From assembly GCA_026874595.1 (NCBI GenBank), contig CM049313.1, forward strand, positions 59,663,159 through 59,727,158: 64,000 nt of DNA. Direction: 5' to 3'. Position 1 is the first letter of the stretch. Every line of letters begins with the position of its first letter. This DNA is from Sipunculus nudus. Taxonomy: Eukaryota > Annelida > Sipuncula > Golfingiida > Sipunculidae. The notes under the pieces were generated by a model, which made no database searches, was not told where the DNA came from, and worked only from the letters and a program-made list of their open reading frames with translations. Below, piece by piece: positions 11,150 through 22,866 of the stretch. A program made the position numbers and the translations under genes.

Positions 11150-12700
11150 ATTGATAATTTGCAGACTCTACTGATGCAGCTGCCCAAGGAGGGCGGTTCT
11201 GTTCGGTGGTTTCTTAGATGGCCACGTCAATATCAAGACTTAAGGAGGAATTCAAGGTGTCCCTAGAGCGTTTCTCATGTCCCCCGTGCGACGTTTGCCT
11301 AATAAGTGTTCACCATACCTGAGCTGCCTGGAATGCGCTCATCAGGTATAAAGAAGACATTTCCAGCCCAACTTGTCTGGGCTTTCATCAGAAGTGAATG
11401 GGCTGTTGGCAGAACTTCAGTGTCTTGCACTTTATCTTGAGACTTGGTCTTTAAAATCTTGCGCAGGCAAGTCAGGTTCATATATGCTTTGGCTGTCTTG
11501 CATGCCTCCTGTACACAGTCCATGTTTCACAGGTATACAGCAGGGTACGAAGTTCAACAGCACAGTAGATCTTCAGCTTTGTTGTAAGGCTGATCCCCCG
11601 ACGCTCGCACATGCTGTGCATTCTTTCTTTCCTTGATCTTGGTGACAGCGGTGACCGTCTCGGTGGATTCTTCTCAGGTTTAAGAGCCTTCAATCTGCTC
11701 TGTGCTTCAGGCATCTCCCTTCGTCAGTGTGCTGAAAGGAGTTGTTGAGCATTGCGGTACACATCATGCTTAACATGATGGATGCTTACATGCAGCCCTG
11801 CTTGACACCGTTGAAGACAGGGGGGCCTCCGATGCTGCGCCTTTACCCAACATGCCATCGTGGAACTGACATCCAAACTTTGACATGATCTTCCAGAGGC
11901 CCTAGCTACTGACCGTGTCAAAAGTTTTTTTTGAGGTCAAGAAAGGTGGTGTGGTGTTCACGATTTTGCTCATGACAATTCTCCTGAAGTCAGGATCAAA
12001 TATCACGACCTTTCCGGAAGCCCCACTTGAGAGTGCGGGAACAATCAAACGGTTCAGCAGGAGTATGGTAATGACTTTTCCTACGACAGAGAGCCGTGAA
12101 ATATTTCTCTGTAATTATCTCATTCCTGACGGATGCCTTACTTTTGTAGAGGTGTACAATAATTGCATCTCTGAATTTATGAGGAATGGTCTCCTGCTTC
12201 AAGACTGATTGGAACGACGAAGTGAGTTTTTCTAGGAATGTGAAACCACCTGCTCTGTGTATCTCTATTGGAATGGCATCTGATACTAGGGCCTTAACAC
12301 TGGACAACTGGCTATTTGCCTTCTTGACTTCAGACTTGTCTGGTAGTTTATCCATGGAAGTTAAAATGTCAAGCTGAGGTATCTTGTCGATAACCTAATC
12401 ATTGACACTTTTTTCAAAGCGTTGAATCCCATCTCTTCAGGACCTTTGTTTTCTCTGTGATGAGGGAACCCAAGAGGTACCGGGGTCCAGACATATGCCA
12501 TTAAGCAGTTGGTAGAACCGCTTTCGGTCAATGCTTCCAGCGAATAACTCTGGATTTCTTCTGCCTTTTTGCTCAGCCAGGAGTTGTGCATCTTGCGAAG
12601 ATGTCTTTGTACATTTCTGGTTTTTTTTAAAAATTCTTTGTCGTTCTGATGGGTACGGTGAAGGCTGTTCAGCCAGAAGAGCACTTATTTTCTCATTGTC
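11150..12700 (-). pseudogene. Decayed non-LTR retrotransposon RT
   Basis: Read on the minus strand, pieces follow in the order of a LINE polyprotein. They are SWLSKKAEEIQSYSLEAL (about 12590), KLTSSFQSVLKQETIPHKFR and WGFRKGRD (12200-12000), a GVKQGC-like RT motif (about 11830), LLYTCETWTVYRRHARQ (about 11500), and LRKILKTKSQDKVQDTEVLP with PDERIPG (about 11440-11330). Each lies in a different frame with stops between. The catalytic YxDD block between the GVKQGC region and CETWTVY is missing. The motifs fit the widespread endonuclease/RT family often annotated in invertebrates as jockey- or craniofacial-development-protein-2-like. It is a dead relic. Confidence 0.8.
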
Positions 12701-12919
12701 CTCATGGAACCAGTCATTAATGCTTCTTATGTGTGTCTGGTCCCAGCCAAAGAAACACCTAACGTTCCGCTGACGTTCCCTTATGGTTCTCCTTGGGTTT
12801 TATAAAAACCTAACATTTAAAGAACGTTCCCTGAATGTTTTCACCAATCTAATCAGTAACGTTTCTAAAAATCATTTTTATAGCGTTACCCGAACATTCC
12901 AAAGCATACCACATGCATT

Positions 12920-13484
12920 TAATTGATTCATGTTCGGGCTGTATAGTCCTGGTGCTAATCCTCAGTTTTGCTGCACCCCACGTCATTATTAGGTCTGATG
13001 CCATTTTCTGTAAAAGTGATTCATAGAGATCATATTTCAAAACATTACCTCTGAAAAAGTGTCCAAAATGCTTGAAATCGGCAAATTTATAAACTAACCC
13101 CGGTACATAATTTTTGTAAAATATATGGGTTAATGTCCTGGGTCCTCTATACGAAAATGTTATGTGGAGAAATCTTCCCGCTAAATTTAAACAGAGCTAC
13201 CAATTTACCTAATTATTATGTGCTGAATCCATTAAAAATAATTTCGAAAGTCTATTTTAAAAATTATATTCTTCGAATTCAAAAATTAAAAGTTTAAGAT
13301 ATAAAAAGGCATATAATTTTATAACTTACTGTTATTTGGGATATAAAGAATCAAGGTTAGTCCAAATCATTAATTTGATGAGCCAATTGGACTACAAATG
13401 TTATTTTTGTCATTCAGCTTATTTCAAGTCTGAAAGTTTACAATTTTAAGCTACTTAATGTAATTAAATAAGTGATTATTGTTT
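12920..13484 (+). repeat. Repeat family X, copy 1 (part before LINE)
   Basis: This segment matches the minus strand of 33475-33050 and then of 29593-29456 over its whole length. Diagnostic shared strings are TTTTGCTGCACCCC, AAATCGGCAAATTTATAAAC, TATATGGGTTAATGTCC and TTTTTGTCATTCAGCTTATT. It continues across the LINE at 19161. No ORF or terminal repeat recognised, so the class is unknown. Confidence 0.75.
13473..13484. repeat. Target-site duplication of the LINE, 3' side
   Basis: TGATTATTGTTT, identical to 19161-19172. It directly precedes the T-run that is the LINE A-tail on the minus strand. Confidence 0.85.
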
Positions 13485-14026
13485 TTTTTTTTTTTGACCA
13501 TATTTTATTACATAAACAAAATTGCATTTACAATAACATGCATAGGCATCACATTCACTATAGTCATGAACAATCGGATAAATCTAGTGATCACAAAAAA
13601 AAAAAACAAAAAAAAAACTGTTTTGATTTTATAAATTACTGTATATAATAAATACACTGTACGACTCTTCGCTGATTGCATCTAATTACTGAATATGCCA
13701 TGCATCTTTGGTTACTTGTATTTAAGTACCAATTCTTACATATCTCACTGGAATATTTGGTCAATTAATACATAAACAAAAATACATATATCCACAGTAC
13801 AAGACACAAATATACACATACTACAGTCTCTTTGATATTCTTGTGCGCATTCCTTCCGGCGTTACCCTGAAAATGTTTAGAAATTCGCAGTATTAATCAC
13901 ACTTTTATCTTTGATGTTTTTTTTGTACATTGAGAGGTATAAATATGGTTATATATACACATCATATAAATAAATCTACTCAGATACCTCATCAACAAGG
14001 ACAATAATTTCAATCATTTGTGTTTT

Positions 14027-17000
14027 TTATTCTCTACATGCAGTGTTAATCAGACATTTCAATGGAGCCCATTTAGTGTCGTGTTTTATCAGTTTTCCGT
14101 TCTTGACTGCAATATACCTTTCTGTCTGAAAAATATCTAAAATAAAGCGCTTAACGTTCATCATGTCAGGTTTTCGTTTTCCACATCTACTGATATATAA
14201 ATATCTCTTTACTAACAAAGTAAAAAAATTTATCCACCCTTCTTCGTGACAACCAAAAATCATTTCCTCAACTGACAAATGAAATGATTGTTGGAGTGAA
14301 CCTTGTTTTTTCAATTCATTTAAAATTTCCTCCCATAGAAGCTTAACAAAAATACACTTCCAAAACAAATGTATCATAGTTTCCTTTTCAGATTTACAAA
14401 ATGTACACTCATCTGATTCGATTACGTTTATCTTATAGAGGAAAGTATTCAGAGATAATCTGTGATGAAGGGTCCTAAATTGAAAATATCTGAGTTTAAC
14501 TGATATTGTCGATTTAAATATATTTTTAAAACCGTTATATATGTTTTCATCATCGCGTATGTTTAATTCTGATTTCCATTTTGCTATGCTGCTATGTGGA
14601 GATTCAATTTTTCCTTTTATTAATTCGATATAAATCTGATTTGTTACTCTTTTCTTTCTCTCCAGTCCGTCTGCCTTGTACGTATAAGTCTTGGTTGTAG
14701 TTGTACTTTTACTTTGTTTTATTATAGTTTTCCATGTATAAGGGATAGAGTTAAGCAGACCTTGATAGCTTAAAAAATCAATCTTAACATTATAATGAGA
14801 ACACATATCTGGATGGCTCATCCAAATCGAATCTGATCTTGTCTTACTCATTAAATCTGAGATATTTCTTATGCCTGAGTCGTACATATTCTTAAAAAAT
14901 ATTACTTGGCCGTTCCTTTTAATTTGAGAATTATACCACAGATACTGAGAAATTACGTCATCATATGTTTCAGGTTCACTATAGTTATAGATGCACCATG
15001 AGCGCAGAACATCATCCCAAAATTGAGAAGATCCACGCTCTAATTCTTTTCTATTTTCCACTGCTAAATTACAGTAAAACGATTGTTTGCCGAGCTTATA
15101 TTTGTTTACAGCTAACATTTTCCATGCATCGTTATCTGGTTTTGAAAGTAATCTATTCACCCAAGATATCTTAACTGCTGTATCATATGTATGCAAATGA
15201 ACCATCCCGAGTCCTCCCTTATTTACTGGTGCAATTATTACATTTCTATTAATCAGTTCCCTTCCCTTGCCCCATATAAATTTATAGAGCATTTTTTCGA
15301 CTTGAGTTATAATTTCTGAGGGAGGAGTTGGTAGGACTGACATTAAGTAGGTGAACTGAGAAATAATAAAACTTTTTATGATCACAACTCTACCCATAGG
15401 AGTTAGATTTCTCTGTGACCATAATGTTAAGGTTCTTTTGATTTTTTCCACAACTGGGAGAAAGTTAATATTTAAAATATTTTTCAAAGAAGGTGTAATA
15501 GAAACCCCAAGTAAGTTTATCGGTCCATCAGTCCATGAAAGTCCCAACTTTTCAACAAAATGTTTTTCTACATACTTTCCTCTTCTCATGGGCATAACAA
15601 CAGTTTTGTCTTTATTAATTTTTAATCCTGAAATTGTTTTGAATTCGTGGAAAATATCCATCACTTTATCGATACTTTTTACATCTTGGATGAAGAGGGC
15701 TGTGTCATCGGCATACTGAGTTATTTTATAAGTTTTATTTTCAACCTGAATACCTTTAATATCTTGAGTTGATCTTATCGCCTCAGCTAAAATTTCTACA
15801 CTTAATACAAAAAGATATGGAGAAAGTGGACAGCCCTGTCGTACCCCCCTTGTAACTGGAAAAAAATCTGAATTGAAGCCATTATTTAATATACAACTGT
15901 TTATATTGTTATAAAGAGTTTTTACCATTGTTATAATGCTAGAATTAAATTTCATTGTCTCTAAAGACTTGTAAATAAAATCCCATTCTAAAAAATCAAA
16001 AGCTTTTTCATAATCGATTGCCATTAAAAATGCCTTTTTATCATTATTACAAATGTGGTCAATTAGTGTTAAAGTTTTATTAATATTTTCTCCAATGAAT
16101 CTTTCATTTATAAATCCTGTTTGGTCTTCATGAATTAATTCTGAAATTACTTGTTTTATCCTATTCGCTATAGTTTTTGCAATTATTTTATAATCCGTGT
16201 TGAGCAAAGTTAATGGTCTCCAATTTTTTAAATATTGATGATCTTTTCCTTTTTTCGGAAGCAACGTGATAATGCCTTGTCTTTGTGTAAATGATAAATT
16301 TCCGATTTGAAAACTATACCTGATACTATCTAAAAGATATTTCCGTAAATCCTGCCAGAAAAACTTGTAAAATTCTGCCGGAAGTCCATCACTTCCGGGT
16401 GTCTTTCCATTTTTTAGCGGTTTTAAGCTATCAAGTAATTCTTGTTCAGTGAGATAGTTTGGCCAAGATTGTTCAGGTATACTTCTAACTTGTATATTGT
16501 GTTTATTTATGAATTCCCTAAGTTTGTCTATATCATGCGACGGGTCTGATTTGTAAAGTTTTTCAAAGAATGATTTCTCCGATTTTAATATTTCTGATTT
16601 ATCTTTGACGATGACACCATTTACGTTGAGTTTATTAATAACTTTCTTATTATAATTACGTTTTTCCAAGTTCAAAAAATATTTTGTGGATTTTTCGCCC
16701 TCCTCTAACCATCTGGCTTTGCTCCTTACCATGGCACCCTTTGTTTTATCTTCAATGAGTTTGTTCAACTTATCTTCGCTTTCTTTAATTTTTTTATCAT
16801 TATCTTCTTGATTTATTAAGTTTTTTCTTAAAAATTCTAAGTCTTTCTCTATATTTGTTATCTCATCCCTTATAGTTTTTTGTCGTATTTTACTGTGGCA
16901 TATACAAGTTCTTCTTATGGTCATTTTAATTGTTTCCCACAGTAATGACGGGTCTGTTACTTTATTTTCAGTTACTGTGTCAGATATACACGTCTTTATT

Positions 17001-17793
17001 TTACTCACAAGCTCCGTATCGTTAAGTAATGATGTGTTAAGTTTCCAAAATCCTGGACCACGTTTATTCTGTTGGGTTTTAATACTTATATCTATCGCTG
17101 AATGATCACTTTTATACCCCGTTATTATATTTGACGTTTTAACTGATTCTAATAATCCTCTTGAAAGTAAGAAAAAATCTATTCTACTGGCTGTAAAAAA
17201 CGGATTAGAACGTGACCATGTGTATTGTTTTCTTTTAGGATTAAGGTACCGCCAAATATCTATAAAATCTAATTCATCAACCCATTCATTTATTAGTGTA
17301 GAAACTCGGTTTGGCCGAGTGTCAGATATATTTGTTTTATCAAGGCTAGGTTTAAGAACTATATTCCAGTCTCCGCCTAGTAAATTATTCTCGTTACTTT
17401 TGCTCTCAATTTGATTAAAGATTTTAGAAAAAAAAACAGTTCATTTGGTGTATTCGGACCATATATATTGCTTAGGTTTAATCTCACATCATCTATAGTT
17501 ATATCAAGTACAATAATTCTCCCTTCCTCATCTTTAAATATATCATGTATTTCATGTGATAAATTGTTCTTTATTAGTATCGCTACTCCCCTAGAATTGT
17601 GACTTCCATGATTGAATATTACTTTATGTCCCCATTCGGATCTCCATTGTACTGCAGTTTCTGCTGAACTGTGAGTTTCTTGCAACAAAATTATATCGTG
17701 TTTTTTATTCTGGAACCAGTAGAACAGTTGCCTTCGTTTAGCAGTATTTCTAAGACCTCTAACATTAAGTGACATTATGTTTACAACACACAT
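14027..17793 (-). pseudogene. LINE ORF2: APE endonuclease and reverse transcriptase, one frameshift
   Basis: About 1,255 codons from MCVVNIMSLNVRGLRNTAKR to the TAA at 14027. The endonuclease shows LLQETHSS, NIYGPN, then GDWN, TWSR and the catalytic SDHSAI. The RT shows KNGKTPGSDGLPAEFYK, NWRPLTLLN, AIDYEKAFD, GVRQGCPLSPYLF and the active-site YADD (YADDTALF). The C-terminus carries CTFCKSEKETMIHLFWKC, a CCHC-type knuckle. The reading frame changes once, at a nine-base A run on the plus strand (17428-17436), between NELFFF and the next endonuclease segment. The span is 3767 nt, two over a multiple of three. The RT part from 17008 down is continuously open for 993 codons. Either an inactivating indel or a homopolymer sequencing error explains it. 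Confidence 0.92.
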
Positions 17794-18479
17794 AAAATTA
17801 TGTGATCGAGAATGGTTTCATTTATATTTCTCAAAGTTATTAAAATGATTTTACCGATAACATACATTTCTGCCACCCTGCACCACAGTGATATTTCATA
17901 TAACAATATAATAGAATGATTTGGACGTGTTGGTGATGTAGAGGTGTCTGACATTAAGTTCAACCCATCGGTGACACGGGTATTTGGTTGCTGTCCTTGT
18001 GTAACGCGCAGACACTCTAGTGTTGAAATAAACAAAAGTTTAACTGTTTGTTTTACAACAAATGAATACAGTAACATCAGCCATAATCGCAATATTATTG
18101 TATACTTATCTTTCCCAGAATACGCTAAACTTGAATGGAAACAATACATACTTACAAATGTAACAGAAGTACCAGCACACAATACACACGCCAACAAGCT
18201 GGCGCTAAAAAAGAGTAGCAATGTTCGGTACAGACCAACAAACAAAACAATGTGGGGCCAACACGGGCCCCGCTGGTCCATTTTACCAGTCGGGTCGTAT
18301 TTGGAGCCGCGCTCCAGAGGACCAGTCCTATTGTGTCACACACATTTTAAAGGAATTAGTTCATGTCGTCATCATGGAGTAGGATCTCTGCTGTATGAAA
18401 GGGGCTCTAGGCTTGTTGCGTCACGTATTTGTAGTTGTATGCATGCAAAAGGCCACATAACTTGGAAGATTATAAAATC

Positions 18480-19160
18480 CTACTCCGAACAATAACCTGG
18501 GTTGAAGGGTTTTCCTTCGACGTAGAGCTGGCCATGCCAAAAGCGGACTCGTTTACCCTCATTGTAAGCTGCTTGCATGTGTGGTTTTAGTTGTTGCTTT
18601 AGTTTGTAATCCCTCTGTGTCAGGTCCTCCACTAACCGAATGTTCGTGTTCGTGCACTTCTTCTTTGCAGTAAAATACATGTCATCCCTGGTTTTTCTAC
18701 TGAACATTCTGAATATAATATGCCTCGGACGTTGTCCTTTCTTTCCCACCCGGTGAGCGACCTCTATCTTATCCATAACCTGTTGCATCGACAGGTCTTC
18801 AAGAATTTTATTTTCAATAATGAATTTGGACACCTTTTGTCTGCAGTCTTCTGTTGAATCTGTCTCCTCAATGCCAATAACCCTGAGATTCCATTCTCTG
18901 AGATAACGTTCGTGTTTGTTCAACTCCATGTCAAGTCTATTTTGCAGGTCTTTAATTGTTTTTTCTTGTGTTTGATTGGTTTGTTTCAAATTGTCTATCT
19001 GTTCGTTCAAATTGGCGATCTCAGTGTTTTGTACGGAGGTTTTGGCTGTATTTTCTTCGACTGTTAAGTTTATGTTTTGCACTCCTTTCTCAAGCTCATC
19101 TATTCTATGTTTTAAATGTTTATTTTCATCTGTTAAAGTTTTTAATTTGGAAACAACATC
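18480..19160 (-). CDS. LINE ORF1, 5'-truncated (L1 ORF1p-like)
   Basis: The frame is open from the first base of the element (GAT GTT GTT) to the TAA at 18480, with no in-frame ATG at its start. The N-terminal third is a heptad-rich coiled coil (EIANLNEQIDNLKQTNQTQE). The RRM-like part follows, with WNLRVIGIEETDSTEDCRQK and VAHRVGKKGQRPRHIIFRMF, and then a C-terminal domain (YFTAKKK, RLVEDLTQRDYKLKQQL). The order matches L1 ORF1p-type RNA-binding chaperones. The missing 5' part agrees with truncation during insertion. Confidence 0.85.
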   Translation of the reverse strand, partial: DVVSKLKTLTDENKHLKHRIDELEKGVQNINLTVEENTAKTSVQNTEIANLNEQIDNLKQTNQTQEKTIKDLQNRLDMELNKHERYLREWNLRVIGIEETDSTEDCRQKVSKFIIENKILEDLSMQQVMDKIEVAHRVGKKGQRPRHIIFRMFSRKTRDDMYFTAKKKCTNTNIRLVEDLTQRDYKLKQQLKPHMQAAYNEGKRVRFWHGQLYVEGKPFNPGYCSE

Positions 19161-19172
19161 TGATTATTGTTT
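19161..19172. repeat. Target-site duplication of the LINE, 5' side
   Basis: TGATTATTGTTT, repeating 13473-13484. It is followed by ATAATTAAGG, which continues repeat family X (compare the minus strand of 29440-29456). Confidence 0.85.
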
Positions 19173-20126
19173 ATAATTAAGGCATACATCAGATTTTAGG
19201 GAAGAGTAAAACTTTTATGTTAACATTCCATGTAAACGACATCGGGCAATACGTTGTGTTTTCTTTAATTCAAACAATTTAGTTTTAATATGAATTTTTT
19301 AAATGAAATTAAAAAATGCATAAAAATTCACAGAATTTTAAGGTCTAAAAGGCATTTGCAAGAAAAAAGTTAAAAATACAAATTTTTGAACAAATCGAGG
19401 AAAATAATTGATTTCAATACATTACTGCTTTGCATTCAAAAACGTGTATATGTTTTTTTAAGTTTTTTTCGATCCAAGCACAATGTGAAAAATTGCACTA
19501 ACTTCAATAATATGAAGTGGCGCGTCAAAAGTAATCGCTTGAATTATCCGGCCCTAAAGTTTGAAAATAAACATGAAAAAGTCAACCAAACTGGGGATAC
19601 CCTTCTTTGGCTGAAACCACAGGGAGGTGAATTAATTTTAGTTTCATAAAAAATCTGAATGTGAGCATTTGCATGCATTGTTGAATGTTAAACATAATAA
19701 AGACCATTGAAGAGCTGCTACTCATAATTTTGAAATTAAAACATATAAATTAGATGGTCTATTCGTCAGAAAGATTGGCATTTCTAGCACATTCATTAAA
19801 TTTTAATTAAATACACTGTTTAAATTTGGTTGAAACCTCCTAGGGCCTGGCAAGAGTTTCTATATTTACCGAGCAATGAGTATTCCGCGAGAGAGGGACA
19901 GAATACATTTGTTATATTTTCCATTCCTTTTACAATTTTAGTTAAATAAAATCGTTAATGCACAATTTGTTATCAGTTTTTGTTTAAAGCATTCAAAGTT
20001 TAACTTTTATTCTCAGTATTTAATTTTTAAAGTCCAAAATTCATCAGAATCCAAGCCCAAATCTTGATTCATATTGTTAAAATACAGAATAACAAACAAT
20101 GAAGAGGCAGCCAATTCATTTGATTA
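19173..20126. other. AT-rich intergenic, no gene recognised
   Basis: The first roughly 15 bp continue repeat family X. Beyond that the sequence is AT-rich with no coding or repeat signal I can support. The 87-codon ORF at 19386-19649 has no recognisable features. Confidence 0.4.
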
Positions 20127-21691
20127 ATTAGTGACCCATGGGTCATGACGCTCAACTGACTGGGAAGAGATTCGCAAAAGGAAACTTTATCATCTGAATG
20201 GTAGTATATACCCATTCAACTGTAGCATCAAACAGATTAACCAACAGGCCAAGATTGTGTCTGTATTTATATATTTCAAAAATAGAGGAAACAATTCGAA
20301 TTTTGAATAAAATATAGGTTTCACCTCCAGTCTGCAGAAACTGATGAAACACTCCATAATCAATATCCATGCAAAGAATCATGGTGATCTCTGCGTTAGT
20401 TGTCCAGATACTTAAGCTTTTGTATCAAATTGTCCATTATTCTGAGGATTACTTCGGAGTCCTACAGCTTGAAGGATATGGAAAAAAGAGACCTAATTTC
20501 AGGTTTCCACGGACACTTTTCATGGGTCTCCCTGTGTGTCAAGAATGAAGATTTTAAGTCCAGTTGTTATGATTTGTGCCCTGTTAACAGATGTTCATAT
20601 CTTTAAAGGTCTCAAAAATAGAGGGAAAAAATCGTAAAAAAACGAACAAATACAGGTCGTGCCACCAATCTACAGAAACTGATGAAACATTCTATGATTA
20701 ATATCCATGCAAACAATTATGGTGATCTCTGCATTAGTTGTTCAGATACTTCAGCTTTTGTAACAAATTTTACATTATTCTGAGCTGTACTCTGGAGTGC
20801 CATAGCTCAAAGGATCTGGGGAACAGAGACCTAATTTCATGTTTCCATGGAGACTTTTCATGGGTCTCCCTGTGTGTCAAGAATGAAGATTCTAGGTCTA
20901 GTCGTTACTATTTGTGCCCTGTTAACAGATGTTCACATTTTTAAAGGTACCAAAAATAAAGAAAACAATTCGTATAAAATCGAAAAATACAGGTGGCGCC
21001 ACCAGTCTGCAGAAACTGATGAAACACTCTTGATCAATATGTATGCCAAAAATCATGACCATCAGTGTTGTAGTTATTGACATGTTGCAGTTTGTTTTTA
21101 TCAAATTTTCCATTATTCTGGGTGGGGTAATTGGGAGCCCCACAGCTCAAAGGATATGGGAAATAGAGACCTTATTTCAGGTTTCCATGGAGACTTTTCA
21201 TAGGTCCCTCACTGTGTCAAGAATGAAGATTCTAGGTCCAGTCGTTACGAATTGTGCCCTGTTAACAGATTTTCACATTTTAAAGGTCTCAAAAATAGAG
21301 AAAACAATTCGTAAAGAATCGAAAAATACAGGTGGCGCCACCAGTCTACAAAAACTTATGAAAGATCTCATGATCAATATGTATGCCAAAAATCATGACC
21401 ATCAGTGATGAAGTTAATGAGATATTGAAGTTTTTGTATGAAATTTTTGACTATTCTGGGGGATACTTTGGGGCCCCATAACTCAAAGGATATGGGTAAC
21501 AGACACCTTATTTCCTGTTTACAAGGAGATTTTTCATGGACCTCTCAGAATGTAAAGTGACAAGATTCTAGGTCCAGCGGTAACGATATGTGCCTGGTTA
21601 ACGGACAGACAGACGGACAGACAAACAGACAAACGGAAGACGGACAAAGAGTGATCGCTATAGCTCAGATGACTTACAGTCAGCTGAGCTA
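20127..21691 (-). mobile_element. Family A hairpin-headed element with four tandem monomers
   Basis: 1,565 bp in antisense. The head hairpin is at 21691-21659, with a CCGT/CTGT-type patch at 21603-21645. Four monomers of about 338 bp follow (unit starts near 20399, 20736, 21073 and 21414 in plus coordinates). The 3' terminus is near 20127-20155 (TCAGTTGAGC, GACCCATGGGTC). Two monomers carry a perfect GGTGGCGCCACC (20992-21003, 21331-21342). It has the same 5'/3' subterminal inverted repeat as the copies at 2592 and 41727. Non-coding. Confidence 0.8.
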
Positions 21692-21723
21692 AAAACATAC
21701 ATCTGTTCAAATCTAACACAAAG

Positions 21724-21963
21724 TCATGAGCTCTATCAGGGGTCTGGATGGCTGTAAACTTGATTTGACAGGAGAGGCAGTCATTGTTATTTTGAAATCG
21801 GGACTTTGGCAGACATGATTGGAGTCTTGTCAAATAATCCAAAGACGCTGAAAACGGGAACAAGTAATAAACTTCTCTTATGGTAAAGTCTCTTGTTATC
21901 AATTTAGTTTTGCTCTTCTTTTCAGTATCATATTTGACCTTCAATGATAGAATGCTACCTGGT
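21724..21963 (-). CDS. Candidate minus-strand exon, unidentified
   Basis: An open frame on the minus strand reads through KSKTKLITRDFTIREVYYLF and CLPKSRFQNNNDCLSCQIKF. It lies directly upstream (in minus orientation) of the family A element head at 21691, into which the frame runs. No homolog is recognised. The lack of a convincing start or splice donor keeps confidence low. If real, the repeat has inserted at its 3' edge. Confidence 0.18.
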
Positions 21964-22848
21964 ATGTATAAAAATACTGTTCAAATCTAATCTGATAAAT
22001 GTAAACGTCAGAAATTTCAAGATATAAATTATTTCTTTTATTAGTTTTGTAAGCCATGTTTGCAAGACGGGTTTGAAGTGCTGGTCAGTATGAAGGCGAT
22101 TGATTTAGCCAGATTCAGATGAAGGAATTCATGTAATATTTCCAACTGAATTACAATTCCACTTTGCTGGGAAATTTGATAGAGAATGACTCTTCTTAAG
22201 TCTTCGAAACATATTTTTGTGGAAACCAGTGTATACATCTTTTACAGTGGGAAACGATGGGAAAAAACTACACTAAATTGCATCACATATCATTTGGTCA
22301 GTGTGGAGAAATATTTTTTTTTTATGTTCAATAATAAAATGATTGATCAGTGAAAATTGACCTCACAGTTATACATGACAGATATTATTCTGGTTACTGT
22401 GGTTTTTTAATATAGTTCTTTTATATTTATGATTCTTTCGATAGCCGAACAAAGACTATTATTATCCCCCTTTTTTATTGTAAACAATAAAAAATACTCC
22501 ATCATCTAGAACACCCTATTAATCGCATTCGGACTTATTGCATTTCGGACTTGCGCGGATGGCCATGTGGTTTTTTAAATTGCTGCCTCATGGAGATGCA
22601 TTGACGCGCACGAGCTTATCGTATCTGATAACAGGAGCTCATTTGAGCATTGCGTGGCCGCTATGAAGAACGGTCGAGGGCGCGTGATATGACCGGTGGT
22701 CACTCGCTGCAGCAGGTCGCAACTGGTGTTTGCATGGGTATATCAGCTGCAGTTATCAACAGCATTTCACGCCCTGGACGGCAGTGATAATATTATAGGG
22801 GGAGGGTTAATAGGAGGGCGCTGGGTGATCTTGTGCGAGCCTCCCAAG

Positions 22849-22866
22849 TCCTATAATATTATAGGA
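22849..22866. repeat. Perfect 18-bp palindrome
   Basis: TCCTATAATATTATAGGA is fully self-complementary. Partial copies of the same string lie at about 22786-22800 and 22879-22891. Confidence 0.7.

Larger units (their letters stand above)
13485..19160 (-). mobile_element. Tx1/L1-like LINE, 5'-truncated, nearly intact
   Basis: 5,676 bp inserted in antisense. From its 5' end at 19160 it has a truncated ORF1 (coiled coil plus RRM-like region), a long inter-ORF spacer of about 0.69 kb, ORF2 (APE endonuclease, RT, CCHC knuckle), about 0.55 kb of 3' UTR, an AATAAA-like signal and an A-tail (T-run 13485-13495). It is flanked by perfect 12-bp duplications TGATTATTGTTT. Truncation inside ORF1 with direct repeats fits target-primed reverse transcription. 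ORF1 of this type with a CTFC...H...C ORF2 tail points to the L1/Tx1 group. Low decay (one frameshift in ORF2) suggests a fairly recent insertion. Confidence 0.92.

Noticed and set aside
15378-15719. 113-codon plus-strand ORF
   Set aside because: Antisense shadow of the LINE ORF2.
17944-18495. 183-codon plus-strand ORF in the LINE spacer
   Set aside because: Antisense to the inter-ORF region of the LINE and overlapped by a minus-strand ORF. No recognisable domain.
21043-21408. 121-codon ORF in tandem monomers
   Set aside because: The same peptide recurs with each monomer and mutates freely. It is repeat translation.
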